NCBI GenBank assembly: GCA_018056245.1 | Contig: JAGPFZ010000008.1 | Location: 1 to 32,420, forward strand | Direction: 5' to 3' | From: Bacteroidales bacterium | GTDB lineage: Bacteria; Bacteroidota; Bacteroidia; Bacteroidales; VadinHA17 | DNA: 32,420 bases | The notes under the pieces: generated by a model | Told to the model about the DNA's origin: nothing | What the model saw: only the letters and a program-made list of their open reading frames with translations | The model's database searches: none | Part shown: in pieces, positions 8,060 through 15,949 of the stretch | How positions within the stretch are numbered: the first letter of the stretch is position 1 | Layout: each line of letters opens with the position of its first letter | Position numbers and translations under genes: made by a program

Positions 8060-9736
8060 ATGCCGAATATTCTATCCATAAAAACAATTAAAGTAAGTCA
8101 GTTCCTCTTTTCTTTTGCAATTTTGCTATTCACTGGAGGATGTTCTGAAGTTCATACTAATAGAGAATTTGATCCTGTCGACCTTGTAAGTCCGCTGATG
8201 GGTACCGATTCGGAATTCAGGTTATCGAATGGAAATACTTATCCTGCCATCGCTCTTCCCTGGGGAATGAATTTCTGGACACCCCAGACACGCCAGATGG
8301 GTAACGGGTGGTGCTATACCTATGATGACATTAAAATCATTGGGATAAAACAAACTCACCAGCCGAGTCCCTGGATAAACGACTATGCGGCTTTTTCGCT
8401 TATGCCTCTTACCGGTAGCCTGCGGATAAAGGAATATGAAAGAGCATCATGGTTTTCTCACAAGTCAGAAGTAGTTAAGCCTTATTACTACAGCGTCTAT
8501 CTTGCCGATCACGACGTTACTGCGGAAGTGACCCCGACAGAAAGGGCAGCCATTTTCCGTTTTACATTCCCCCGAAACGATTCTTCTTTTATTCTGATTG
8601 ATGCATTTAATATGGGCTCAATGGTTAAGATCATCCCATCCGAACGGAAAGTAACCGGATATTGCAGAAATAATCATGGTGGGGTTCCCGAAAACTTCCA
8701 TAACTACTTTGTTGCCGTTTTCGATAAAGATTTCAGCTTGGCATATACATGGAAAGACGGAAAACCGAATGTCAGTAAACTGGAAAATGAAGGAGAACAT
8801 ACCGGCGCGGTACTGGGATTTAAAACTGTTGAGGGAGAAGTAATAACCGTAAAAGTCGCATCATCTTTTATAAGTCCTGAGCAGGCCGAACTCAATCTAA
8901 AACGTGAAACCAGAGGAAAGGATTTTGAAACTGTGATGAATGAGGGAAAAGAAAAATGGAACAGGGAACTTAAAAGGATCAGGATTGAAGGCGGCACATA
9001 CGATCAGCAGAGGACTTTCTATTCATGCCTTTACCGAATGATCTTATTCCCCAGGAGTTTTTATGAGTTTGACGAAAACAACGATATAGTTCATTACAGC
9101 CCTTATAACGGCAAGGTGCTTTCGGGATATATGTTCACCGATAATGGCTTCTGGGACACTTTCAGAGCTCTTTTTCCATTCACAACATTAATGTATCCCA
9201 GTTTGAACAGCAGGATCATGGAAGGCCTGGTAAATACATATAAAGAGAGCGGATGGCTACCCGAGTGGGCTAGCCCTGGTCATCGCAATTGTATGATAGG
9301 ATCGAACTCTGCATCCCTGATTGCTGATTCATACCTGAAAGGGATAAGAGGATATGACATAAATATTTTGTATGAGGCAATAATAAAAAATACACTTGGA
9401 GTAGGACCTGTTTCTTCCGTTGGAAGGCTTGGCGCAGATTACTATAATAATCTCGGTTATGTACCGTATGATGTGGGCATACGCGAAAGCGCTGCACGAA
9501 CTCTCGAATATGCCTATGCTGATTTTTGTATATGGAAGCTTGCCAGAGAACTCAAAAGACCTCAGGATGAGATAGATCTTTTTGCAAAACGGGCTATGAA
9601 TTATAAAAATGTCTTTGACCCGGAAAGAAGACTTATGAGAGGAGGGAATCTAAAATTCAATATGTCGCCGGAACCCAATTATGAAAGAGGCACAGAAGAA
9701 AATTCATTTCCTTATTCAATGAGCACTGAAAAATAA
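8060..9736 (+). CDS. GH92 family alpha-mannosidase-like lipoprotein, C-terminally truncated
   Basis: GH92 enzymes are calcium-dependent exo-alpha-mannosidases of about 720-770 aa; this one is 558 aa. A signal peptide ends in a lipobox-like TGGC. The N-terminal beta-sandwich is recognisable (YPAIALPWGMNFWTPQT; KQTHQPSPWINDY). The helical catalytic domain follows (GFWDTFRALFPF; SGWLPEWASPGH; GRLGADYYNNLGYVPYD; AKRAMNYKNVFD). After LMRG the sequence becomes irregular and ends at GTEENSFPYSMSTEK, which aligns with the TEGNSWxYSW motif carrying the catalytic-acid Glu. The remaining 170-200 residues, including the Asp catalytic-base region, are missing. Only 24 bases separate the stop from the convergent gene. 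It is probably a decayed, inactive gene, although the frame is open. It follows the glycosyltransferase by 10 bases. Confidence 0.85.
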   Translation: MPNILSIKTIKVSQFLFSFAILLFTGGCSEVHTNREFDPVDLVSPLMGTDSEFRLSNGNTYPAIALPWGMNFWTPQTRQMGNGWCYTYDDIKIIGIKQTHQPSPWINDYAAFSLMPLTGSLRIKEYERASWFSHKSEVVKPYYYSVYLADHDVTAEVTPTERAAIFRFTFPRNDSSFILIDAFNMGSMVKIIPSERKVTGYCRNNHGGVPENFHNYFVAVFDKDFSLAYTWKDGKPNVSKLENEGEHTGAVLGFKTVEGEVITVKVASSFISPEQAELNLKRETRGKDFETVMNEGKEKWNRELKRIRIEGGTYDQQRTFYSCLYRMILFPRSFYEFDENNDIVHYSPYNGKVLSGYMFTDNGFWDTFRALFPFTTLMYPSLNSRIMEGLVNTYKESGWLPEWASPGHRNCMIGSNSASLIADSYLKGIRGYDINILYEAIIKNTLGVGPVSSVGRLGADYYNNLGYVPYDVGIRESAARTLEYAYADFCIWKLARELKRPQDEIDLFAKRAMNYKNVFDPERRLMRGGNLKFNMSPEPNYERGTEENSFPYSMSTEK

Positions 9737-9760
9737 CAGATAAAAATAAAAACCTTGATT

Positions 9761-10954
9761 TTATAATTTTAGTCTGATACCAGCCCTTGCCATTGCAGAG
9801 ACAAGTATGGTAATCAGCAGTGAAAAAAGGATCGAGCCGCCGGTTTTTACAGGTGCAAGAGACGAGTTTTTATATATCAGGATATCAATGCCTGATAGGT
9901 TGATAATACTATAAACAAGAAAAATGATTATATAGGCTGTAAAGAAATTTGTTCCTGCTGATTCGAATAAGCGGGCAGGAAATGAAATTTTTCTGACTTC
10001 ATGCAGATAGAAAAACAGAATAAAAAAAAGTGATGCAATCCCGGTTCCTGCGAGAGCCCAGGCCGGATTATTATTAAAAGTGACTGTAAGAGGGATGAAT
10101 TTGCCAATTATAATTCCAGTGGCAGTTAAAACTATACCAGCGGCTCCAACAATTAGTGACATTTTAGTCCAGAAAGAAACAGGGCTTCTTCTGATAAATA
10201 TTCCAGTTATAACTCCGGCAATGAATGCCGAAGGAATGAAACCATCTATAAGAATTCCCAGATATTTTCTTGTTGGGCCGAGGGAACTGGTCATTCCAAG
10301 TGCGCATATAATATTCAGAGCAAAAAAGAAGAACCATATTATAGATGTTCCTGTTATAGAGTTACGTAGTAAAAGCCATGTAAGTGATGCGACGAGGAAA
10401 CCCCACCCGTAAAGTCCGGGAAGTTCCCAATAGCCTGCAATAAGTGAACCATTGTTTTCGTAGTTACCCGATTTGAATTTAAAGACCAGAAAAACAAGAA
10501 TAAGGAGTCCAAAAAATCTCAGGCCGCTTACAGTGAAAAAGTTGTTTTCTTTATCGGGATAGTGGTTCCAGATAAGGAAAATAGATATAACCAATAATAT
10601 AGCCCATACAGAAGAGTTGAACCCCGTAAGGTCTTTGTTTACTCGTGTGATATTGGCAATACACATGCCAACTACCACATAAATAAGAGTTTGTGCAAAA
10701 ATATATTTTATTATTTCATATTTTGAGCGGTCCATATTAATTTTTTCAGATAACTCAAACGGGATGGTTATACCGGAGAGATAGAAGAAAGAGATGAGAG
10801 AAAGTGTTAAAATTACACTTATTGATACCGAAAGTGGCTGGCAATATACCCACGCAGAAAGAGCGCCGGGATACATGTCAATTATTGCAAGAATAATTAT
10901 TAGAATAATTCCTTTTGCATTGTAAACAGGCACTATACGGTAATCGGAGGTCAT
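9761..10954 (-). CDS. Multi-pass membrane protein, divergent DUF5009/acyltransferase-like
   Basis: Hydrophobic protein with roughly ten membrane segments. Its layout recalls the DUF5009 group related to heparan-alpha-glucosaminide N-acetyltransferases: a short cytosolic N-terminus, an AWVY segment, a FFYLSGITIPFELS segment, the WELPGLYGWGFLVASLTWLL stretch and a late HEVRKISFPARLFESAGTNFF loop. The usual LDALRG opening is replaced by VYNAKG, so the family match is weak. I start it at ATG 10954 (397 aa) rather than the in-frame TTG at 10978, because a -7 box (TATTTTTG) covers that TTG. If it is related to DUF5009 it may acetylate glycans across the membrane, in keeping with the neighbouring mannosidase, but this is an inference. 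Confidence 0.55.
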   Translation of the reverse strand: MTSDYRIVPVYNAKGIILIIILAIIDMYPGALSAWVYCQPLSVSISVILTLSLISFFYLSGITIPFELSEKINMDRSKYEIIKYIFAQTLIYVVVGMCIANITRVNKDLTGFNSSVWAILLVISIFLIWNHYPDKENNFFTVSGLRFFGLLILVFLVFKFKSGNYENNGSLIAGYWELPGLYGWGFLVASLTWLLLRNSITGTSIIWFFFFALNIICALGMTSSLGPTRKYLGILIDGFIPSAFIAGVITGIFIRRSPVSFWTKMSLIVGAAGIVLTATGIIIGKFIPLTVTFNNNPAWALAGTGIASLFFILFFYLHEVRKISFPARLFESAGTNFFTAYIIIFLVYSIINLSGIDILIYKNSSLAPVKTGGSILFSLLITILVSAMARAGIRLKL

Positions 10955-10975
10955 AATATTCAGATGATAAGGTAT

Positions 10976-10983
10976 CAAAAATA
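10976..10983 (-). promoter_or_regulatory. Possible -7 box upstream of the DUF5009-like gene
   Basis: TATTTTTG on the minus strand fits TAnnTTTG, 21 bases before ATG 10954. No good -33 TTTG is seen, so support is partial; the region is a run of A/T that could match by chance. Confidence 0.35.
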
Positions 10984-11051
10984 AAAATAAAATGGATAAG
11001 GTTGTATTTTTATATCAGTAATATGAATGTCTGATAGTTTCGAAAAAATAT

Positions 11052-11059
11052 TATCTTTG
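11052..11059 (+). promoter_or_regulatory. Possible -7 box upstream of tRNA-Pro
   Basis: TATCTTTG fits TAnnTTTG. A weak TCTG lies 18 bases upstream at the -33 position. It is the only plausible promoter on the plus strand before the tRNA and its partial copy, implying a precursor leader of about 165 bases. Confidence 0.4.
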
Positions 11060-11111
11060 TCAGCCGACCGTTGGCAGAAATGTAAAGCTGAAAAAACTAT
11101 GGCGACCAATG

Positions 11112-11205
11112 CGGGGTGTAGCCCCATTTTACGGGATAGACTCCGTTGGCTAGCTCACTACGTTCGGGATCCCGTAAATGCGGGACAAGCTCCCGGACTG
11201 GATGT
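11112..11205 (+). repeat. Scrambled partial copy of tRNA-Pro embedded in palindromes
   Basis: Bases 11112-11122 repeat the first 11 bases of the downstream tRNA (CGGGGTGTAGC). Bases 11145-11169 repeat its D-arm/anticodon-arm region (tRNA 11242-11266) with one mismatch in 25, including the CGG anticodon loop. Between them are 22 unrelated bases, and the T-arm and 3' acceptor arm are absent. The copy is bracketed by inverted repeats: ATTTTACGGGAT (11126-11137) against ATCCCGTAAAT (11169-11179), the palindrome CGGGATCCCG (11165-11174), CCCG/CGGG (11171-11184) and GGGA/TCCC (11182-11194). It cannot fold as a normal tRNA. Confidence 0.6.
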
Positions 11206-11227
11206 TCTTAAAAAATTAAAAATATAT

Positions 11228-11301
11228 CGGGGTGTAGCGCAGTTGGCTAGCGCACTACGTTCGGGACGTAGGGGTCGCTGGTTCGAGTCCAGTCACCCCG
11301 A
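11228..11301 (+). tRNA. tRNA-Pro (anticodon CGG)
   Basis: Complete cloverleaf of 74 bases. The acceptor stem is CGGGGTG with CACCCCG, the D stem GCGC/GCGC, and the anticodon stem CTACG/CGTAG with loop TTCGGGA (anticodon CGG at 11262-11264). The T stem is GCTGG/CCAGT (one G-T pair) with loop TTCGAGT, and the discriminator is A. CCA is not encoded. A T5 tract follows at 11303-11307 and could end transcription. Confidence 0.95.
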
Positions 11302-11309
11302 CTTTTTAA

Positions 11310-12440
11310 TCATGGCTGGGTTTGATTATTCAAATAGGAAAATGTTCTGACTTTTACATTTTTTCTTATGTTCATCCAGAATAAATTATAGTCCAATACG
11401 TGAAAGTTTTTCAATTTATTAAGCTTATAATTGACGTTTTCAGGGATTTTTACCCATAATATTTTGGATTTCGGTTCAATTCCGGCTCCTGTAAAATGCG
11501 GCACCGCTTTTTGAAAGTCGAACAAAGCACCTGAGTTTAGGTTGTCTGGCGCCCAGTCTGAATCGGTTTTCCATGTCAGAGGATTGACACATTGGGAGTT
11601 GCCTTTTTCTTTTGCTATGGAATTCGGGATTTCTCCTTTTTTGAAGGTTCTCCATGTAACGAAACATCCGATGGATGTCGGTGAATCGCCGATTGGGATA
11701 GTTTTGAACGTATTCAGTGGTATATGATATCCTATGATATAGGCACAAACCAGTCGCTTTTGCAAGGGTTTGCCGTCGAAAAATTCCTGAAGCAGCCGGA
11801 TGGCATGCAGGCTACCCTGGCTGTGTGAAGCAATGATTACAGGCCGGTTGTTGTTGTAGTGTGAAAGATAATACTCGAAAGCTATTTTGATATCGCTGTA
11901 TGCCAAATTGAATGCCTGTTGTGCCTTATCAGAATTTGGGACAAAGAAAGCTTTGATATTTGCCTGCCGGTAGCGAGGGGCAAAAACCCTGCAGCTCCCG
12001 TTAAAAACAGACGCCTGAAAAAGTATAGGGCTCATATCGGTTTTACGATTCAGAGATTCATCGCTCAGATTGGCATTCCATGGCAAATCAGGCAGGTTCC
12101 TTAATAATTTTATCAACTCTTTTTTACTTGCCGTAATTATACTGGGTCCTTGCAGTTTTCCAAGAAAAGTTGTGGGATGAATGAAAAATACATCGGCAGT
12201 ATCTTCCCTTTTTTCGTTTATCAGAAAAGCTGGGATGCTGTCGGAAGTGTCGTGAATGAAGGGTGAAGCTGCCCAGAATTTTTGATTGCTGTAGTCAGGA
12301 ACAGGACCGGAGTTTGGAGCCGCTTTTCTGTCGAAATATTTTTCGAGTCTTTTCTGCCAGAATCCAGCATTCTCATTTTGAGAAAAGCATAAAACAAAAG
12401 AAGCGGAAAGGAATAATGAAATGCAAAATATTTTTTTCAT
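11310..12440 (-). CDS. DUF3089 family secreted alpha/beta-hydrolase-like protein
   Basis: 376-aa protein with a signal peptide (MKKIFCISLFLSASFVLCFS). The body matches DUF3089: DVFFIHPTTFLG near residue 85, then PRYRQANIKAFF, then the nucleophile-elbow sequence IIASHSQGSLHAIRLL (Ser in S-Q-G), and a late NPLTWK segment and HVLDYNLFW segment that may supply the catalytic His. It is likely an exported esterase or lipase-like hydrolase with unknown substrate. The stop lies 8 bases past the tRNA-Pro end, so the two are convergent. No recognisable promoter or Shine-Dalgarno was found upstream. Confidence 0.85.
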   Translation of the reverse strand: MKKIFCISLFLSASFVLCFSQNENAGFWQKRLEKYFDRKAAPNSGPVPDYSNQKFWAASPFIHDTSDSIPAFLINEKREDTADVFFIHPTTFLGKLQGPSIITASKKELIKLLRNLPDLPWNANLSDESLNRKTDMSPILFQASVFNGSCRVFAPRYRQANIKAFFVPNSDKAQQAFNLAYSDIKIAFEYYLSHYNNNRPVIIASHSQGSLHAIRLLQEFFDGKPLQKRLVCAYIIGYHIPLNTFKTIPIGDSPTSIGCFVTWRTFKKGEIPNSIAKEKGNSQCVNPLTWKTDSDWAPDNLNSGALFDFQKAVPHFTGAGIEPKSKILWVKIPENVNYKLNKLKNFHVLDYNLFWMNIRKNVKVRTFSYLNNQTQP

Positions 12441-12595
12441 AATAAAATGAATATTAAAATGTTGTCTTAGCTTAACCGCCTATATTTTTTATGCATATTA
12501 GCATAAATTTTTGAATTTTTTGGAAGTTCCGAAATCTGATTTGAATTAATAAATATCTTGTTTTTGACTTTAAGAATAAATTCATATTCCGTATC

Positions 12596-12625
12596 AAACA
12601 TTAAAAACCGTACATTTTAATGTTT
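12596..12625. repeat. Perfect 11-bp inverted repeat downstream of the DUF262 gene
   Basis: AAACATTAAAA at 12596-12606 is the exact reverse complement of TTTTAATGTTT at 12615-12625, with an 8-base spacer. No T-tract follows on either strand, so it is not a standard terminator. A further AAACATTAAA copy lies near 12667. The rest of the gap 12441-12706 shows no gene. Confidence 0.5.
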
Positions 12626-12706
12626 ACTCAGATTCTGACCTTAAAAAATACTCATATTTTGCGCAAAAACATTAAATAGCCAGAGAACTTGCATTTTGCG
12701 TCTTCT

Positions 12707-14152
12707 TTATTCAATAATCTCTTCAATATCATTATCAATAAATTCACCTTCTTCTGATTCTGTCTGACTCCGGACTATGGCTTTTCCCATTGCTGCCTCA
12801 ATTTTCGATAGTATCCGTTCCTTCCTGTCAGTAAAGAATTCGTTGAAATCATCATTGTACAGGAAATCAGGATTAACGGCATGAGATTTCAGTATGGCAT
12901 CAAATTCAGCATCTGGAACCCCTGCGTGCTTTTTAAGGCGTTCAAGATATTTACTTGGGGCATCGCCGCTAACTATACGGTTTGTTCGACCTGAAAGCGG
13001 CGTTTTATTAATAATGCAGTCGTAGTCATTCCGGAGAATATTGTTTTCCTTCTTTTCACACCATTCTACCGGGAAGATATGATGAATATCAACTGACTCT
13101 GAGAAGTAAGTACTGAAATCAATCTTGGTGGCGGAGAGCCAGTCTTTTGTATTATCTTCCAACAATAATGCATAAACACCCTTGTAAGCGGCACTATTTC
13201 TTGTATGTAATGTGTGCAGGCGGGAAGGGGTAAAATTTGCCTCAAATTCTTTTCTCTTCTGATAAGTTGAATAGATTGTTATTGCCTGGATAATGTCAAT
13301 ATTGCTTGTTTTATCGAGGATTCTATAAGGTTTAAATTCAGATTTAATTTTTAACCAGACGGTCTTTAAATCAAACTCTTCAGAGTCGAATGAGGCTGTT
13401 AACAATTCAAATACGCTTAGAGATACTCCACCTGTATTCACTTTTTCAAACACATGGCATACTGCTTCCTTGGGATTTACTTTTGTCATCCTTATAACGG
13501 GAAGCATGTAATGATTAAAGTTATTTATGATCTTTTCTTCAAATTCATCCCAGAATTTGGACTTCTCACTATCGTAATTCCAGTATTTATTAAATCCTGC
13601 TCTCCAGACGCTATATTCATCAATCATCCAGACAGGGTACATTAAGTTTTTATATTCATATTCGGTTATTGACAGATCCAGCTCAATATCCCTGCCTATA
13701 TTTTTTGTTATTATTTTGTTTTCATTGATTGAAAAAACAGCCTCTTCCAGGTCTGAACCGGGGTCCATGGCTTTTACCATTTCAATATAATACCATCTTT
13801 TGATCTCATAACCTTTCGTGTTTCTGGTAGTTACTGCTTTATTTGAGATAATAGCCTGGTAAAGTGATGTAAGTCTTTGCTGGCCATCCAGGATAAGCAG
13901 CTCAGGTTTTTGGCCGTGTATTTCAGATACACCCTCTATGGGTTTTGTTTTAAATTTTATTGACCCATTTCCTGTTTCGAGCAACATTACAGCACCGATC
14001 GGGAACGATTTTGCCACGCTTGCAATAATGCCTTTTATGCGGTTATCGTCCCACACCCAGCCTCTCTGGAAATCAGGTAGTTAAATTTTGCCTTTATGAA
14101 TGTCTTTAAGAATATCATAAAGAATTGTTTTAGTTGAATCAAAGGTTTCCAT
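12707..14152 (-). pseudogene. DUF262-HNH restriction-type protein, interrupted by a nonsense codon
   Basis: Homologue of the DUF262 (ParB/sulfiredoxin-like) proteins found in modification-dependent restriction systems such as GmrSD. The nucleotide-binding motif DGQQR sits in LILDGQQRLTSLYQAI. The C-terminal HNH nuclease region shows VDIHHIFPVEWC, NKTPLSGRTNR and SKYLERL. The natural start is ATG 14152, giving METFDSTKTILYDILKDIHK, but codon 24 is TAA (minus strand, 14083-14081) where the family has Gln. Reading continues in the same frame as LPDFQRGWVWDDNRIK, so one C-to-T change explains it. The remaining frame could only restart at GTG 14056, without the conserved QLPDFQRG motif. It was probably inactivated recently, since the other 458 codons are open. 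The phage-defence role is inferred from family. Confidence 0.85.
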
Positions 14153-14171
14153 AATACCTATATTTTAATTA

Positions 14172-14362
14172 TTATTTCTGCACTTTTTTATAACCCAAGT
14201 CATAGATATATTCAGTTGGGATCAAATCAATAAAAGTTGACCGATTGAACTTATCTAAGAATTTCCCGTTTTCTCCGATTTCAATATCGGCAGTAAAATC
14301 AGCTCCGGTTCTTCGCCTTTCCCTATCCATATTAGCTCGAGTTTATGAAATTGTTTTGCCAT
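14172..14362 (-). pseudogene. Gene scrap, possibly from a DNA methyltransferase
   Basis: Two overlapping short frames fill this gap. From ATG 14362 (27 bases after the higA stop) a 35-aa frame begins MAKQFHKLELIWIGKGEEPE, which resembles the start of type III-like site-specific DNA methyltransferases (LTWIGK...P.LEPRIL). It soon runs into a stop. A second frame, from ATG 14330 to stop 14172, gives 52 aa including DFTADIEIGENGKFL and FNRSTFIDLIPTEYIYDLGY. That looks like the C-terminus of a real protein I cannot name. The simplest reading is a deletion that joined the head of one gene to the tail of another; this is inference. Confidence 0.35.
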
Positions 14363-14388
14363 CCTTATTTTTCTAAATCAGTTATCAT

Positions 14389-15498
14389 TTATGCTTCAGA
14401 CAGATCAACCTTCCTGAAGTATTTCAGGCTCCAGCCTGTTATATTAAGTGAAGGATATTTGTGTGCGAAGCGTCCGATTATCATAGAAGGATGAGTATTG
14501 AATTTCTCTGCAAAATCAACTATTTCCTTTTTTGATAGAGGTATCCTTTGCATTATTTCGGCCTCCTGCTCTTCCGATAAAATATATTTTACAGCAAAAT
14601 CATCCGCTTCTTTTTCTTTCTCCGCTTCGGTATCTGAATATTTAAGCCCTTCAACGAACAAATCTTTTTTCCCGTGCTTAACAATATGTCCTGCCTCGTG
14701 GAAAAAAGTGAACCAAAAAATATCATTGCGGTTATAAAGATTTGTAAGCTGGATCAATGGTATATCATTTATCCACCTGGTAGAACCATGAAGATGCAAT
14801 TGAGGAAGAGAAGGAGTATAAACAACTTTAACCCCCGCATCGTAACAAAATGATTGCAGTTTTTTAAAATAGTTTTCAGGTTGTTTTGCCATCAGGGTTT
14901 TGATCTCCGAAAGGGCTTCCTTAAAAATCTTTGAGTTATACTCAGGAGTATCTATCTTTTCCGCCTGCTTTTCGCCCTGTTTAAGCCATGCGGATACGGC
15001 ATAAGGATCAGTATTGCTGTTTTTGCTTGCCCTATAGGCTGTCTCATATACTTTCTCAAAATAGTAATTGTTGAAGGTGATCTTGTTCGATATTTCAAAA
15101 AATGAAAAGAGAGAATCAGCTTTGCTTAAAATATTGTTTTCATAACTGATCCAGTTAAGTTTTTTCATTGCTGTCATGGGAAAATTATTGATCCACATCC
15201 AATCGTTCAGAATCTTCTCCGCTTCCTCAATTTCAGCAAGTTCAATCCGGTATTTCTTTTCTCTTTCAAGCCAGAAGTCAGTCTCAGTGCCAAGAACACG
15301 TTCAAGTTGAATGGCTGTTTCAGGTGTAATGGCAGCTTTGCCCTTGATTATTTCATTGATTGTTTTTAAAGGCCGGCCCATCCTTAAAGCCAGTTCGGCC
15401 TGTGACATTCCTTTTAGTTTAATTATTTCAGCAAGAGTATCACCGGGTGGAGAAATTGTTGCCCGTGCTGCAATTATGTCTTCTTTTGTTTTATACAT
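14389..15498 (-). CDS. HigA-type antitoxin fused to ImmA/IrrE metallopeptidase domain
   Basis: 369-aa two-domain protein. Residues about 15-85 form an XRE-family helix-turn-helix (GDTLAEIIKLKGMSQAELAL, RMGRPLKTINEIIKGK) typical of HigA antitoxins. The C-terminal half is an ImmA/IrrE-like zinc peptidase with HEAGH at about residue 266 and the downstream EKEADDFAVKYIL glutamate. It lies 13 bases downstream of the higB-like gene on the same strand, the toxin-first order usual for higBA. It probably neutralises HigB and represses the promoter; the peptidase may process it or another repressor. The start is ATG 15498. Confidence 0.85.
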   Translation of the reverse strand: MYKTKEDIIAARATISPPGDTLAEIIKLKGMSQAELALRMGRPLKTINEIIKGKAAITPETAIQLERVLGTETDFWLEREKKYRIELAEIEEAEKILNDWMWINNFPMTAMKKLNWISYENNILSKADSLFSFFEISNKITFNNYYFEKVYETAYRASKNSNTDPYAVSAWLKQGEKQAEKIDTPEYNSKIFKEALSEIKTLMAKQPENYFKKLQSFCYDAGVKVVYTPSLPQLHLHGSTRWINDIPLIQLTNLYNRNDIFWFTFFHEAGHIVKHGKKDLFVEGLKYSDTEAEKEKEADDFAVKYILSEEQEAEIMQRIPLSKKEIVDFAEKFNTHPSMIIGRFAHKYPSLNITGWSLKYFRKVDLSEA

Positions 15499-15511
15499 GG
15501 TTTTAAATATT

Positions 15512-15844
15512 TCAATGATAGTCTTCGTCTATGGCGACTATTAAAATCTCTGTTACATTTTTCCAGTCAAGACCACCGTCTTCTTTAACGGGTATAGGTT
15601 TGTTTGCAGGTTTAAAAATTATTCTACGGTTTCCCGAAGTACTGATTGCCAGTTTTCCCTTTAAATTACCTGCAAGCTCATGACAATTCCCGCCGAGTGT
15701 TCTCATTGTTTCAAGGTTAGGAGCTGCTTCAAGATCTTTTAACCTCTGGTTTACGATCTTAGCCCTGTTACCATATTTTTTTGCTATTTCCTTCAATGAA
15801 GCTACACTTTTTTCAAGTCTGCTGCTTGAGTAATATAATTTCAT
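15512..15844 (-). CDS. HigB/RelE-like toxin
   Basis: 110-aa basic protein of the RelE/ParE superfamily, close to HigB-like plasmid-maintenance killers: KLYYSSSRLEKSVASLKEIA at the start, ERxMxTLGG-like ETMRTLGGNCHELAGNLKG in the middle, the strand NRRIIFKPAN, and the closing LIVAIDEDYH where the family has an I-x-D-Y-H end. It is likely a ribosome-dependent mRNA interferase held in check by the adjacent HigA protein. The transcript starts at the promoter 15855-15884 with a very short leader. Confidence 0.85.
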   Translation of the reverse strand: MKLYYSSSRLEKSVASLKEIAKKYGNRAKIVNQRLKDLEAAPNLETMRTLGGNCHELAGNLKGKLAISTSGNRRIIFKPANKPIPVKEDGGLDWKNVTEILIVAIDEDYH

Positions 15845-15854
15845 ATAAAGTTAG

Positions 15855-15890
15855 CAAAAATATTAATAATTTATTAACCCCAAAGGTTAA
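15855..15890 (-). promoter_or_regulatory. higBA promoter with overlapping palindromic operator
   Basis: On the minus strand TTTG (15884-15881), 18 bases, then TATTTTTG (15862-15855) is an excellent consensus promoter. The -33 TTTG lies in the centre of the palindrome TTAACC-CCAAA-GGTTAA (15874-15890), an ideal site for HigA autorepression. A second half-site copy, AAAGGTCAACA (15932-15942), sits exactly 50 bases from AAAGGTTAACA (15882-15892). Confidence 0.65.
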
Positions 15891-15949
15891 CAATAAATAA
15901 ATTTTCCCTATATAAATATTAACAACGTTATAAAGGTCAACACAGGCAT

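Noticed and set aside
11027-11350. 107-codon plus-strand frame across the tRNA region
   Set aside because: It runs straight through tRNA-Pro and its partial copy and has no protein-like composition.
12488-12507. TTTATGC/GCATAAA hairpin followed by T residues, considered as a terminator
   Set aside because: The T-run is on the plus strand, where no gene precedes it; the flanking genes are on the minus strand.
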